DNA of 64,000 bases from Mycobacterium kyogaense (GCF_003254575.1 NZ_QJUA01000017.1:38118-102117), one strand, 5' to 3'; numbered from the stretch's first letter, positions 44,805-53,540 are shown. Made by a program: numbers and translations. The notes: generated by a model from the sequence alone, not told the origin.

Positions 44805-46286
44805 GTGGCCGCGGGCGACCTCGGCGCCGGCCTGATCGCCACCCTCGGGGCCTTCACGTCCCGGTTCGGGGTGGGCCGGCCCTACCTCAGTCGCGCTGTC
44901 CAACTCGCCGTCGTCGCACTCGCGCTGGCACTGGCCGTCGCGGCCGGCTCCTGGGCGGCCGACGTGGCGTGGGCCGGCGTGCTGACCGTCTCCGCCGTCG
45001 CGGTGATCGCGGTGTGGCTGTGCAGTGCGCTGCGGGTGGGGCCGCCGGGGGCGTACGTGTTCGTCGTCGCCTGCGCCGCCGGGATCGGCGTCTCGGCGTC
45101 CCGGCTGGAGCCCTGGCAGATCGGCGGACTCGTGCTCGCCGGCGGCGCCATCGCCTGGGCGGTCCAGATGGTCGGCGCGGTCACCGGATTCCGACGCCCC
45201 GAACGCGCGGCGGTACAGGCGGCCGCCGAACGGGTCGCGGGCTACCTCGACGCGATCGGCGGGCCGGCCGAGGAGAGCTCCCGGCGTCAGGCGGCACACG
45301 CGCTCCATCAGGCGTGGACAGCCCTGATCGACCAGCAGCCGGCCGCGTCGGCGAGCCACGAACTGCAGCGACTGCGCGCCGCCACCCATGCCGTGCACGT
45401 GCTGTTCGCCCGCGCCGACGCCGACACCGCCGATGTGGCACGCGCTCTCGGACGACTCGACGCCGACCCCGATGCGGTCGCACACCGCGACCCCGGTCAA
45501 CGTGCTCCCGCGCCCGTGCCCGCGTGGCGTCTCCTGCGCGACGCGCTGCGCACCGGCTCGCAGACACGCCGGGTGATGGTCCGGGTCGCGATCGGGGTGC
45601 CGCTGGCGGGGTTCGCCGCCGTCGGGCTCGGTATCGACCGGGCGTACTGGGCGATGGCCGCCGCGGTGCTGATCCTGCACCAGGGCGCACCGCTCTGGCA
45701 CGCAATGCGCCGCGGCGCCGAGCGGCTGGTCGGCACCTGGATCGGACTGGCGCTGGCCGCGGCGATCATCGTGATCCATCCGCAGGGCTGGCTGCTGGCC
45801 GCGGTGCTCGCGCTGCTGAACTTCGCGATCGAGATGCTGGTGGTCCGCAACTACCTGCTCGCCTCGGTGTTCATCACCTCGACCGCGCTGACCATCGGCA
45901 CCGCCAGCCACCCGCTGGCCCCCGGGCAGGTCGGGCACCTGCTGCTGACCCGCGGCGTCGACACGATGATCGGCTGCGCCATCGGGCTGGCGGTGTACCT
46001 CGCGCTCGCGCGCCGACAAGAGACCCAGCGGCTCGCGGATGCGCTGACGGCCACCCAATCTGCGCTGGCTCTCGCCGAACCGTTCGCCGCAGCGGGCGAC
46101 GCGGAGAGCCTCTCCGCGCGTACCGCGCGGCGGGACCTTCAGCGGGCCACGCTGGACATGCTCGACGTGCTCGAGGCCGCCGAGGCGGGACCGCGAAAGC
46201 AGCGGGAGGCGGCGGAGCGCCTGCGTCCGGACGTACTGGCCGTCGAACGGGCGTCGTCTCAGACGATCGCCGCGCTGTGGATCTAA
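44805..46286 (+). CDS. FUSC-type membrane protein (aromatic compound or fusaric acid exporter-like)
   Basis: From GTG 44805 the protein is 493 residues, with two clusters of helices (about 5-115 and 260-385) joined and followed by cytosolic helical parts, the FUSC/YccS layout. Signatures: LAAGDLGAGLIATLGAFTSR-like start, DRAYWAMAAAVLILHQG and RGAERLVGTWIGLALAAAI. Homology seems to continue upstream: the codons from about 44742 read PARLPVALRAAVSTAIPVLVG, the missing first helix, but no ATG, GTG or TTG lies in frame there. A CTG at 44751 might be the real start. Follows the CDF gene at once. Confidence 0.85.
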   Translation: MAAGDLGAGLIATLGAFTSRFGVGRPYLSRAVQLAVVALALALAVAAGSWAADVAWAGVLTVSAVAVIAVWLCSALRVGPPGAYVFVVACAAGIGVSASRLEPWQIGGLVLAGGAIAWAVQMVGAVTGFRRPERAAVQAAAERVAGYLDAIGGPAEESSRRQAAHALHQAWTALIDQQPAASASHELQRLRAATHAVHVLFARADADTADVARALGRLDADPDAVAHRDPGQRAPAPVPAWRLLRDALRTGSQTRRVMVRVAIGVPLAGFAAVGLGIDRAYWAMAAAVLILHQGAPLWHAMRRGAERLVGTWIGLALAAAIIVIHPQGWLLAAVLALLNFAIEMLVVRNYLLASVFITSTALTIGTASHPLAPGQVGHLLLTRGVDTMIGCAIGLAVYLALARRQETQRLADALTATQSALALAEPFAAAGDAESLSARTARRDLQRATLDMLDVLEAAEAGPRKQREAAERLRPDVLAVERASSQTIAALWI

Positions 46287-46699
46287 GCCAGGCCGAGTTC
46301 GGCGCGTGCTGCCGGATCGCAGTCGTCGAGCAGGTCCAGGCAGCGCTGGAACTCCGGCTCCTCACCGATCGCATCGGCCGCGCGGGCCAGCGCCGCCACG
46401 CAGCGCAGGAAGCCGCGGTTGGGCTCGTGGGCGAAGGGCACCGGCCCGAAGCCCTTCCAGCCGTTGCGGCGCAACTGATCCAGGCCGCGGTGATAACCGG
46501 TGCGCGCGTAGGCGTACGCGGTGATCGCCTGATCGGCGTCGAGCGCATCCTCGGCCAGCTGGGCCCACGCAACCGACGCCGACGGATGCGCGGCGGCGAC
46601 GATCGCCGGGCTCTCCCCGGCGTCGAGCTCGGCTTCGGCGTCGGGATCGCCAGGCAGCAGTACAGGTTCCGGTCCGAGAAGATCGCCCATCCGAGTCAT
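46283..46699 (-). CDS. DUF3151 family protein (Rv0360c-like)
   Basis: The 138-residue soluble helical protein has PEPVLLPGDPDAEAELDAG, AHPSASVAWAQLAEDAL, AYAYARTGYHRGLDQLRRNGWKGFGPVPFAHEPNRGFLRCVAAL and CLDLLDDCDP. This is DUF3151, of unknown function and conserved in mycobacteria and relatives. It ends within the last codon of the convergent FUSC gene (4-base overlap). Start ATG at 46699. Confidence 0.93.
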   Translation of the reverse strand: MTRMGDLLGPEPVLLPGDPDAEAELDAGESPAIVAAAHPSASVAWAQLAEDALDADQAITAYAYARTGYHRGLDQLRRNGWKGFGPVPFAHEPNRGFLRCVAALARAADAIGEEPEFQRCLDLLDDCDPAARAELGLA

Positions 46700-46785
46700 G
46701 GCCCCATTGTGCCGTGCAGGGTTATCCGATCGTCACCGCGGATGGATAAGCTTCGCCCGTAGCCGTCAGGAGGACCGCAGCACCG

Positions 46786-47535
46786 ATGTCGAACCCCACT
46801 GGCCCGGATCAACCGGACGAAGCAGCCCACCCGCAGGACGAGCCCGCCACCGAGGTGTTCGCGCCGGCCGACCCGTCGACACAACCCACCGATCCGCCGG
46901 AAGGCGAGCGGCGGTTCACCGCACCGTCAGGCTTCGACGCCGGGTCCACCCAGATCATCAACCGGCCGCACGAGCCGGCCACCGAGGTCTTCGGCACCGG
47001 CGGCACCGCCGAGACCGAGGCCTTCGCCACGCAAAACGTTGCGCCGCAAAAGATTCCGGCCCGCGACGACGCCCCCAAGCCGCCGGGCAAGAAGCGCAGC
47101 TGGGGCTGGGTGATCGCGATCGTGCTGGTGATCGCCGCGCTCGCGGCCGTCGCGATCCTCGGCACCATCCTGCTCACCCGCGGGTCGTCGCCGGCCGCCT
47201 CCCAGGAGGACAAGGTCCGCGCCACCATCTCCGACTTCGACGTCGCGGTGCAGAACGGCGACCTGGCGGCGCTGCGCAGCATCACCTGCGGCAGCACCCG
47301 CGACAGCTACGTCGCCTACAACGACAAGGCGTGGGAGCAGACCCACGCCCGCGTCGCCGCGGCCAAGCAGTACCCCGTCGTCGCCAGCATCGATCAGGTC
47401 GTCGTCAACGGCGAGCACGCCGAGGCGAACGTGACCACGTTCATGGCCTACGCGCCGCAGACCCGCTCCACGCGCAGCTTCGACCTGGAGTTCACCGACG
47501 AGCAGTGGAAGATCTGCCAGGCCCCCACCAGCTAG
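46786..47535 (+). CDS. Membrane-anchored protein with two conserved Cys (Rv0361-like)
   Basis: The 249-residue protein has a ~100-residue cytosolic Pro/Glu/Thr-rich part with repeated PATEVFxxxxP motifs (near 20 and 65), one helix at about 109-131 (WVIAIVLVIAALAAVAILGTILL), and an external domain with LRSITC and the terminal WKICQAPTS. It is a paralogue of the protein at 33077. The Thr-rich ATEVF repeats look like kinase or FHA-binding sites, but that is speculation. A ribosome-binding site GGAGG lies 10 bases before ATG 46786. Confidence 0.88.
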   Translation: MSNPTGPDQPDEAAHPQDEPATEVFAPADPSTQPTDPPEGERRFTAPSGFDAGSTQIINRPHEPATEVFGTGGTAETEAFATQNVAPQKIPARDDAPKPPGKKRSWGWVIAIVLVIAALAAVAILGTILLTRGSSPAASQEDKVRATISDFDVAVQNGDLAALRSITCGSTRDSYVAYNDKAWEQTHARVAAAKQYPVVASIDQVVVNGEHAEANVTTFMAYAPQTRSTRSFDLEFTDEQWKICQAPTS

Positions 47536-47568
47536 CCCGCGGTATCTGATTGCGGGCTTCTCTTCGTT
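47534..47568 (+). terminator. Hairpin between convergent genes
   Basis: AGCCCGC (47534-47540) and GCGGGCT (47552-47558) form a perfect 7-base stem with an 11-base loop, followed by TCTCTTCGTT. It sits at the meeting point of two convergent genes, the membrane protein and fba. The T-run is broken, so it is a weak intrinsic terminator on the plus strand; it may also act on the minus strand. Confidence 0.55.
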
Positions 47569-48605
47569 CAGCCCGCGGTCACACTCCGGCCTGCGCTGTG
47601 CAGGTCATTGCACGCCTCGACCACGCGCTCGGCCATCGACGCCTCGGCCTTCTTGAAGTAGCTGCGCGGGTCGTAGACCTTCTTGTTGCCGACCTCGCCG
47701 TCCACCTTGAGCACACCGTCGTAGTTGCTGAACATGTGCCCGACGATGGGCCGGGTGAACGCGTACTGGGTGTCGGTGTCGACGTTCATCTTCACCACGC
47801 CGTACTTCAGGGAATCCTCGATCTCCGACTTCAGCGAGCCCGAGCCGCCGTGGAAGACGAAGTCGAACGGCTTGGAGCCCTCGGGCAGGCCGAGCTTGGC
47901 TGCCGCGACCTTCTGCCCCTCGGCCAGCACCTCAGGCTTGAGCACGACGTTGCCCGGCTTGTAGACGCCGTGCACGTTGCCGAACGTGGCGGCCAGCAGG
48001 TACTTGCCGTGCTCGCCTGCGCCCAGCGCAGAGATGGTCTTCTCGAAATCCTCGGGCGAGGTGTAGAGCTTCTCGTTGATCTCGGCCTCGACGCCGTCCT
48101 CTTCGCCGCCGACCACGCCGATCTCGATCTCCAGGATGATCTTGGCGGCGGCGGCCTGCTTGAGCAGCTCCTGCGCGATCTCAAGGTTCTCGTCGATCGG
48201 CACCGCGGAGCCGTCCCACATGTGCGACTGGAACAGCGGATTCTGGCCCTTGGCGACGCGCTCGGCAGAGATCGCGAGCAGCGGACGGACCAGCCCGTCG
48301 AGCTTGTCCTTGGGGCAGTGGTCGGTGTGCAGCGCGACGGTGATGTCGTACTTGTCGGCGATCACGTGCGCGAACTCGGCCAGCGCCACCGCACCCGTGA
48401 CCATGTCCTTCACACCGAGTCCCGACGCGAATTCCGTTCCGCCGGTGGAGAACTGGATGATGCCATCGGAGCCGGCGTCGGCGAAGCCCTTGATCGCGGC
48501 GTTGATGCTCTCCGAGCCGACGCAGTTGATCGCCGGGAACGCGAACGAGTGCTCCTTGGCCCGGCTCAGCATTTCGGCGTAGACCTCGGGCGTGGCGATG
48601 GGCAT
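47568..48605 (-). CDS. fba: Class II fructose-bisphosphate aldolase
   Basis: The 345-residue protein contains FAFPAINCVGSESINAAIKGF, VALHTDHCPKDKLDG with the zinc-binding His and catalytic Asp, LEIEIGVVGGEEDG, TFGNVHGVYKPGNV and FHGGSGS with another zinc His, then GVVKMNVDTDTQYAF. It cleaves fructose-1,6-bisphosphate in glycolysis and works in reverse for gluconeogenesis. Length is close to M. tuberculosis Fba (344). ATG preceded by GAGAGGAAC. Confidence 0.98.
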   Translation of the reverse strand: MPIATPEVYAEMLSRAKEHSFAFPAINCVGSESINAAIKGFADAGSDGIIQFSTGGTEFASGLGVKDMVTGAVALAEFAHVIADKYDITVALHTDHCPKDKLDGLVRPLLAISAERVAKGQNPLFQSHMWDGSAVPIDENLEIAQELLKQAAAAKIILEIEIGVVGGEEDGVEAEINEKLYTSPEDFEKTISALGAGEHGKYLLAATFGNVHGVYKPGNVVLKPEVLAEGQKVAAAKLGLPEGSKPFDFVFHGGSGSLKSEIEDSLKYGVVKMNVDTDTQYAFTRPIVGHMFSNYDGVLKVDGEVGNKKVYDPRSYFKKAEASMAERVVEACNDLHSAGRSVTAG

Positions 48606-48656
48606 GACTGTTCCTCTCAGCTGGGGTGGTTGGAGTATCTCAGGTGCGGTGGACGC

Positions 48657-49670
48657 TCACACGGTCAGAACCATGCGATAGCGGGCCTTGCCCGAATCCA
48701 TCGCCTGGAACGCCTCGGCGGCCTCGGCCAACGGCCGCTCCTCGACCATCGCCCGCACGCCGCTGAGCACCGCGAAATGCAGGGTCTCCTCGACGTCGCG
48801 GGAGGTGCCCGACGGGTGGCCGCTCACCGAGAGCCCGGAGTTGATCAGGTCCAGCGGGCTGATCGGCAGGTTCTCCGGCGTGACGCCGACTGCCACCAGC
48901 TCGCCCGCGGGGCGCAGGCCGCCGACGGTGGCCGCCATCGCCTCGGCGTTGTTGGCCGTCGCCAGAACGACCGCGGCCCCGCCGAGCTTCTGCAGTTCGG
49001 CCGCGACGTCCTGGGCGGTGGAATCGATGTAGTGATGCGCGCCGAGCTTCGTGGCTTCCTCGGCCTTGCCGGTACCCCGCGCGATCGCGACGGTCTCGAA
49101 GCCCATCGCCCGCGCGAACTGCACGCCGAGGTGGCCCAGGCCGCCCACCCCGAGGATCGCGACGACGTCGCCGGCTTTCGCGCGCGTCTGGCGTAACCCA
49201 TTGAACGTCGTCACCCCGGCGCAGCCCATCGGCGCCGCCTCGACGAACGACAACCCGTCGGGGATGCGGGCCAGCGCGGTGGCCGGCACGGTCACCGACT
49301 CCGCGTAGCCGCCGGGGTAGTGCCAGCTCGGCACCTCCATGCGCACGCACTGCATGAAGTGCCCCTGCCGACACGGGATGCAGCGGTTGCAGTTGCCGCC
49401 GAACCAGCCGACCGCGACGCGGTCACCGGCGGCGAAGTCCTCGACGCCGTCGCCGACCTCGGCGATGGAGCCGGCGATCTCGTGGCCCAGCGTCAGCGGC
49501 CACTGCAAACCCGGGAAGTGCCCGGCATGGAACTCACGATCGGTACCGCAGACGCCGCATGCGGCCACGTCGATCCGGACGTGACCCGCCGACGGCGACG
49601 GGGTGTCGACGTCGACGACGGTCAGCGCAGCGTTGGCTTCGGGAACCTGGACAGCCTTGTGCATGGGCAT
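48657..49670 (-). CDS. Zinc-dependent alcohol dehydrogenase (MDR superfamily)
   Basis: The 337-residue protein has the catalytic zinc motif GVCGTDREFHAGHFPG with GHEIAGSIAEVGDGV, the structural zinc Cys cluster NCNRCIPCRQGHFMQC (4 Cys), and the cofactor motif ILGVGGLGHLGVQFAR. It oxidises an alcohol with NAD(P)+, or reduces an aldehyde. The GFETVAIAR pattern, with no acidic residue after the second strand, suggests NADP. Starts ATG at 49670 or 49664. Not an obvious part of an operon. Confidence 0.93.
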   Translation of the reverse strand: MPMHKAVQVPEANAALTVVDVDTPSPSAGHVRIDVAACGVCGTDREFHAGHFPGLQWPLTLGHEIAGSIAEVGDGVEDFAAGDRVAVGWFGGNCNRCIPCRQGHFMQCVRMEVPSWHYPGGYAESVTVPATALARIPDGLSFVEAAPMGCAGVTTFNGLRQTRAKAGDVVAILGVGGLGHLGVQFARAMGFETVAIARGTGKAEEATKLGAHHYIDSTAQDVAAELQKLGGAAVVLATANNAEAMAATVGGLRPAGELVAVGVTPENLPISPLDLINSGLSVSGHPSGTSRDVEETLHFAVLSGVRAMVEERPLAEAAEAFQAMDSGKARYRMVLTV

Positions 49671-49703
49671 GCCTCACCCTATGCCGCCGGTACCCTTGTG
49701 GCC

Positions 49704-50432
49704 GTGGTCGTCGACAATCTCGCGCTGATGCCCGATTTCCTGGACCCGATCAACCTCATCGGTTACTTCGGCACCTGGGCGCTCGTCGGCATTCTCGTCG
49801 TCGTCTTCGTCGAGTCCGGTGTGCTGTTCCCGGTCCTGCCGGGCGACACGCTGCTGTTCGTGGCCGGCATGCTGGCGGCGGGTACGGCCGCGCGCGGCGA
49901 AGCGGTCGACGCCAACTTCCATCTGTGGCAGCTGCTGCTGTTCATCCCGATCGCCGCCGTACTCGGCGGCCAGGTCGGGTATTGGATCGGCCGCAGCCTG
50001 GGCACCGCGATGTTCAAGCCGAACGCGCGGGTGCTCAAGCAGCGCTACCTCGACGAGGCGCACCTGTTCTTCGAGCAGCGCGGACCGTTTGCGATCGTGA
50101 TCGCCCGGTTCGTGCCGATCGTGCGCACGCTGGCGCCCATCACCGCGGGTGCGGCGAAGATGAGCTACGGCCTGTTCACCGCGTTCAACGTGCTCGGTGC
50201 CGTGGTCTGGGGCGTGGGCCTGACGCTGATGGGCTACGGACTCGGCCAGTTCGAGGTGGTGCAGAAGCTCCTCGAGCCGATCTTCATCCTGATCGCGGTC
50301 GCGTCGATCACCCCGATGATCTGGGAGTGGTACAAGCGACGGAAGGCTGCGAAGGCGGCCGGCATTCCGACTCCGCCGATGGACGCCGACGAGCAGGCAG
50401 GGCCGTCAGCACCCGAGCCGCACCATCCGTGA
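49704..50432 (+). CDS. DedA-family membrane protein (Rv0364-like)
   Basis: The 242-residue protein has about five or six helices and the DedA signature VFVESGVLFPVLPGDTLLFVAG, then GQVGYWIGRSLGTAMF and FIARFVPIVRTLAPITAG-type segment with the conserved Arg and Pro. DedA proteins move or flip lipids and affect membrane energetics. Start GTG at 49704 is chosen because TACCCT (49691-49696) lies 7 bases upstream as a leaderless -10 box; 49698 would be too close to it. It overlaps the convergent methionine aminopeptidase gene by 125 bases. Confidence 0.9.
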   Translation: MVVDNLALMPDFLDPINLIGYFGTWALVGILVVVFVESGVLFPVLPGDTLLFVAGMLAAGTAARGEAVDANFHLWQLLLFIPIAAVLGGQVGYWIGRSLGTAMFKPNARVLKQRYLDEAHLFFEQRGPFAIVIARFVPIVRTLAPITAGAAKMSYGLFTAFNVLGAVVWGVGLTLMGYGLGQFEVVQKLLEPIFILIAVASITPMIWEWYKRRKAAKAAGIPTPPMDADEQAGPSAPEPHHP

Positions 50433-51159
50433 TCGCGATCGTGTGCTCGCTGTGGGCCGCGCGGGAGCGGTCGGCTGAGCGGATGGTCCACCCGTCCGGG
50501 TCGTAGACGATCCTGTTCGTGCCCAGGGCCAGCCAGGGCTCCAATGCCAGTGTCAGACCCGGCCGCAGCACCATCCCGCGGCCCGCGCGTCCGACGTTCG
50601 ACACGTGCGGGTCCTCGTGCATCGTGCGGCCCAGGCCGTGGCCGCCGAAGTCGGTGTTCACCCGGTAGCCGTACTCGGCGCACACCGCGCCGATGGCCGC
50701 CGAGATGTCGCCCAGGCGGTTGCCCGGACGCGCCGCGCCGATGCCCGCGGCCAGCGCGTGCTCGGTGGCCTCGATGATCCGCTGGTCTTCCGGGCGTGGG
50801 GTGCCGACGATGATGCTGCGCGCCGAGTCGGCGACCCACCCGTCGATCGACACCGCGATGTCCATGCTGAGCAGATCGCCGTCGCGCAGCACGTAGTCGT
50901 GCGGAAGTCCGTGCAGCACAGCGTCATTGACGGACAGGCAGATCACGTTACGGAAGGGCCCGCGGCCGAAGGACGGGTCGTAATCCCAATAGCAGGATTG
51001 CGCACCGCGCTCGCCGATCAGCTCACGCGCCCGCTGCTCGAGGTCGAGCAAGTTGACGCCGGCCTGTGCGCGACGGGCCAGGTCGTCGAGGAGTTCCGCG
51101 ATGAACGCTCCCGTGACGGCCATGGCGTCGACCTCTGCTGCCGTCTTCAACTCGACCAT
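50308..51159 (-). CDS. Type I methionine aminopeptidase (extra copy)
   Basis: The 283-residue protein has all five metal ligands: the HGLPHDYVLRDGDLLSMDIAVS and WVADSARSI Asp pair, GGHGLGRTMHEDP with His, TLALEPWLAL with Glu and HSEHTIAI with Glu. It removes N-terminal Met from new proteins. The core ends near residue 250; the last ~33 residues are Pro/Ser/Arg-rich, lie in the overlap with dedA and are probably not needed. Start ATG 51159 has AAGGG upstream. The gene faces an XRE regulator, unlike housekeeping map genes, which suggests a conditional or resistance role. Confidence 0.9.
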   Translation of the reverse strand: MVELKTAAEVDAMAVTGAFIAELLDDLARRAQAGVNLLDLEQRARELIGERGAQSCYWDYDPSFGRGPFRNVICLSVNDAVLHGLPHDYVLRDGDLLSMDIAVSIDGWVADSARSIIVGTPRPEDQRIIEATEHALAAGIGAARPGNRLGDISAAIGAVCAEYGYRVNTDFGGHGLGRTMHEDPHVSNVGRAGRGMVLRPGLTLALEPWLALGTNRIVYDPDGWTIRSADRSRAAHSEHTIAITDGAARVLTALPARRRPSAESECRPPSQPSVACTTPRSSG

Positions 51160-51179
51160 CGACAACCCTTCCTCAAACC

Positions 51180-51193
51180 GGTATAGAAATACC
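51180..51193. promoter_or_regulatory. Candidate XRE operator between the aminopeptidase and XRE genes
   Basis: GGTAT-AGAA-ATACC is a perfect 5-base inverted repeat with a 4-base spacer in the 61-base gap between divergent genes. On the minus strand it forms TATTTCTATACC, which could hold the -10 box of the aminopeptidase gene. Small XRE proteins often bind such short palindromes at their own promoter. Confidence 0.5.
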
Positions 51194-51220
51194 ACTCTAG
51201 ACCGGGCTTATCCTTGGCCC

Positions 51221-51505
51221 ATGGTGCGTTCCCCCCTGACCCCGCAGCAGCGGGCAGCCGGCGCTCGCCTCGGCGCCTACCTGCGCGCCGCCCGCGGGGC
51301 CCGCAAGGCCGCCGACGTCGCGCGCGCGGCGGCGATCTCCCCGGAGACGCTGCGCAAGATCGAGACCGGTCGGCTCGCGACCCCGGCGTTCACCACCGTC
51401 GCGGCGCTCGCCGCGGTGCTGGACATCCGGCTCGACGAGCTGGCCCGCACCTGCCGTTCAGAACTGGCCGAGCCCGTTCTGCAGCGCATCGAAGAGCCCG
51501 CTTAG
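51221..51505 (+). CDS. XRE-family helix-turn-helix regulator
   Basis: The 94-residue protein is one HTH_XRE domain: RLGAYLRAARGARKAADVARAAAISPETLRKIETGRLATPAFTTVAALAAVLDI at residues ~13-67, with the second helix AADVARAA and recognition helix SPETLRKIETG. A short tail RLDELARTCRSEL follows. It faces the aminopeptidase gene and probably represses or activates it. Its 3' end overlaps the convergent TetR gene by 48 bases. ATG at 51221; earlier in-frame starts run through the promoter. Confidence 0.88.
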   Translation: MVRSPLTPQQRAAGARLGAYLRAARGARKAADVARAAAISPETLRKIETGRLATPAFTTVAALAAVLDIRLDELARTCRSELAEPVLQRIEEPA

Positions 51506-52069
51506 GCGTTGGCGATGATCCTCGACGAGGGGATCCGGTGAACCTGCGTCGATGACGCGCCGTGCGGTTTCGGTCAGGACCGTGGAGTATCCGGCGATGA
51601 CGAGCGCGGCGAACAGGTCCGGGTCTCCCGCGAAGGCGGGGTCCGCGTCGAGCGCGTCCCGCAGCGCCCGCACGAGTTCAGCCGCGATCTCCCGCAGGCG
51701 CGCGATCAACACCGGTGATCCGGCGACGGTCCGATAGAACGGGATCGATCCGTCTTTGACGCCGGAGAGCGCATGCCGCTCGTCGACGAGACGGACCGCC
51801 GCGTCGCGCAGCGACGTCAGCACATCGCTGCCCGCCACGCGGTCCCGCACTGCCGCACGAAGGATCTCGACGGCGTCGTCGACTCGGTCGAAGAGAAGGT
51901 CCTCCTTGCGCGGGAAGTGCTTGAACACCGTCACGCTCGAGACGCCAGCCTCCTTGGCGACCTGCGCGACCGTCACCTCGTCGAACCCGCGATCGAGGAA
52001 CATCCGGGTCGCGACATCCGAGATCTTGCGGCGCGTCATCGGCCCGCCGCGCTCCGAGGTCCTGGGCAT
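51458..52069 (-). CDS. TetR-family repressor of the adjacent MFS pump
   Basis: The 203-residue protein has the HTH part RRKISDVATRMFLDRGFDEVTVAQVAKEAGVSSVTVFKHFPRKEDLLFDRVD at about 13-65, then a helical ligand domain. It lies divergently from an MFS drug transporter with 49 bases between start codons, the usual arrangement of local repression. A second Met at residue 11 (MTRRK) is an alternative start. Confidence 0.92.
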   Translation of the reverse strand: MPRTSERGGPMTRRKISDVATRMFLDRGFDEVTVAQVAKEAGVSSVTVFKHFPRKEDLLFDRVDDAVEILRAAVRDRVAGSDVLTSLRDAAVRLVDERHALSGVKDGSIPFYRTVAGSPVLIARLREIAAELVRALRDALDADPAFAGDPDLFAALVIAGYSTVLTETARRVIDAGSPDPLVEDHRQRLSGLFDALQNGLGQF

Positions 52070-52083
52070 TGCACCTCACTGTG

Positions 52084-52111
52084 TTGACTCACTTAGTTTA
52101 GTCACTTAGCT
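52084..52111 (+). promoter_or_regulatory. Promoter and TetR operator of the first MFS pump
   Basis: TTGACT (52084-52089) and TTAGCT (52106-52111) are 16 bases apart, and the -10-like box lies 7 bases before the ATG at 52119. TGACT (52085-52089) and AGTCA (52100-52104) form an inverted repeat, and CACTTAG occurs twice as a direct repeat 14 bases apart. The site overlaps both promoter boxes, so the TetR protein would block transcription. Confidence 0.52.
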
Positions 52112-52118
52112 TCGTGAC

Positions 52119-53540
52119 ATGACGACTCCGAGCATTGTCTCTCCTCGCTCGCTCACCCAGGCCTGGCCCGCCCTTCTGGGCCTGTCGGCCGTGTTCCTCT
52201 TCGAGATGCTCGACAACTCGATCCTGACCGTCGCGCTGCCCACGATCGGCCGCGACCTGCACGCCTCCACCACCGCATTGCAATGGGTGACGGGCGCCTA
52301 CGCCGTCGTGTTCGGCGCGCTGATGCTGGCGCTCGGCGCGGTCGCCGACCGTGTCGGACGGCGTCGCGTGATGCTGCTCGGCCTCGCCCTGCTCGCCGCC
52401 GCGAGCCTGGCGACCGCGTTCGTGACGACGGCCGAACAGCTCATCGCCGTGCGCGTGCTGACCGGCGTCGCGGCGGCGATGACGACACCGGGCGCGATGG
52501 CGCTGGCCTTTCGGCTGTTTGACGAGGACACCCTCCGCATGCGGGCGATCACGCTGATCTCGACCGTGGGGCTGGTCGGTCTCGCGATCGGCCCGACGGT
52601 CGGCGGGTTCGTCATCGAGGTCGCGCCGTGGCAGGTGCTGCTGCTGGTCAACGTGCCGATCGCGCTGCTCGCGATCGTGGGCGTGCGCGTCGGTATCACT
52701 GCCGACCGACCCGAGGAGCTGCATCGCGACCCGCTGGACGTCGCGGGAGGCGTTCTCGGCACGGTCGCGATCGCGTGCGCGCTGGTGGCGCCGTCGCTGT
52801 TCGTCGAGGACGGCGCCCGCGCGTGGCTGCCGTGGACGACGGCAGGCCTGGCGCTGGCCGGGTTCGTGGCGTTCGTCGTGCGAGAGCGGACCGCACGCTT
52901 CCCGCTGATCTCGTTACAGCTCGTGGCGCACCCGCTGGTGGCGAGCGGGCTGGCGTTCAAGGCCGCAGCCGGGCTGGCGATCGCGGGGCTCGGCTACCTG
53001 GTCACGCTGCAGCTCCAGCTCGACTGGGGCTGGCCGCCGGCGCTCGCCGCGATCGGGATGCTGCCGCAGGTCGCGGTGCTGATCGCGGGCAGCTTCGGCG
53101 TCAACCCGTTCGTGAAGCGGGTCGGGCCGGAACGTGCCGCGTGGCTCAGCGCATCGGCGGTCGTGCTCGGGCTCGCGGTCTATGCCGTGCTGGGCCGCTT
53201 CGGCTATCCGTTCGTCGCGGCCGCACTGGTGCTCGTCGCGGCGGGCCTGCGGGTGGTCGGGGTCGTCGCCGCGGTGAACGTGTTGCGCGGGCTGCCCGAG
53301 AACCGGACGACGATCGGCACGGCCCTGGTCGACACGTCCAGCGAGGTGACGTCCGGCGTCGGTATCGCCGTCAGCGGGACGATCCTGGCCGCGATGTTCA
53401 CGGGCACGATCACCGCCGCGCATTGGACGGCGAGTCAGACGACGGAGTTCCGGGAGGCGGTCACCGTGGCCGGGCTCGCGCTGACCGCGATCGCCGGGGC
53501 ACTCGTCGTGTTCGGGATCAGCGCTGCTCGAGCGCGATGA
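52119..53540 (+). CDS. MFS drug-efflux transporter (DHA2, 14-helix)
   Basis: The 473-residue protein has 14 predicted helices. Motif D1 is LDNSILTVALPTIGRDL, motif A GALADRVGRRRVMLLG-like (ALGAVADRVGRRRVML), and motif C GLVGLAIGPTVGGFVIE. These mark the DHA2 family of proton-driven multidrug exporters (QacA/EmrB type). Substrate unknown. Regulated by the divergent TetR gene. Its C-terminus is clean and ends without overlap. Confidence 0.93.
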   Translation: MTTPSIVSPRSLTQAWPALLGLSAVFLFEMLDNSILTVALPTIGRDLHASTTALQWVTGAYAVVFGALMLALGAVADRVGRRRVMLLGLALLAAASLATAFVTTAEQLIAVRVLTGVAAAMTTPGAMALAFRLFDEDTLRMRAITLISTVGLVGLAIGPTVGGFVIEVAPWQVLLLVNVPIALLAIVGVRVGITADRPEELHRDPLDVAGGVLGTVAIACALVAPSLFVEDGARAWLPWTTAGLALAGFVAFVVRERTARFPLISLQLVAHPLVASGLAFKAAAGLAIAGLGYLVTLQLQLDWGWPPALAAIGMLPQVAVLIAGSFGVNPFVKRVGPERAAWLSASAVVLGLAVYAVLGRFGYPFVAAALVLVAAGLRVVGVVAAVNVLRGLPENRTTIGTALVDTSSEVTSGVGIAVSGTILAAMFTGTITAAHWTASQTTEFREAVTVAGLALTAIAGALVVFGISAARAR

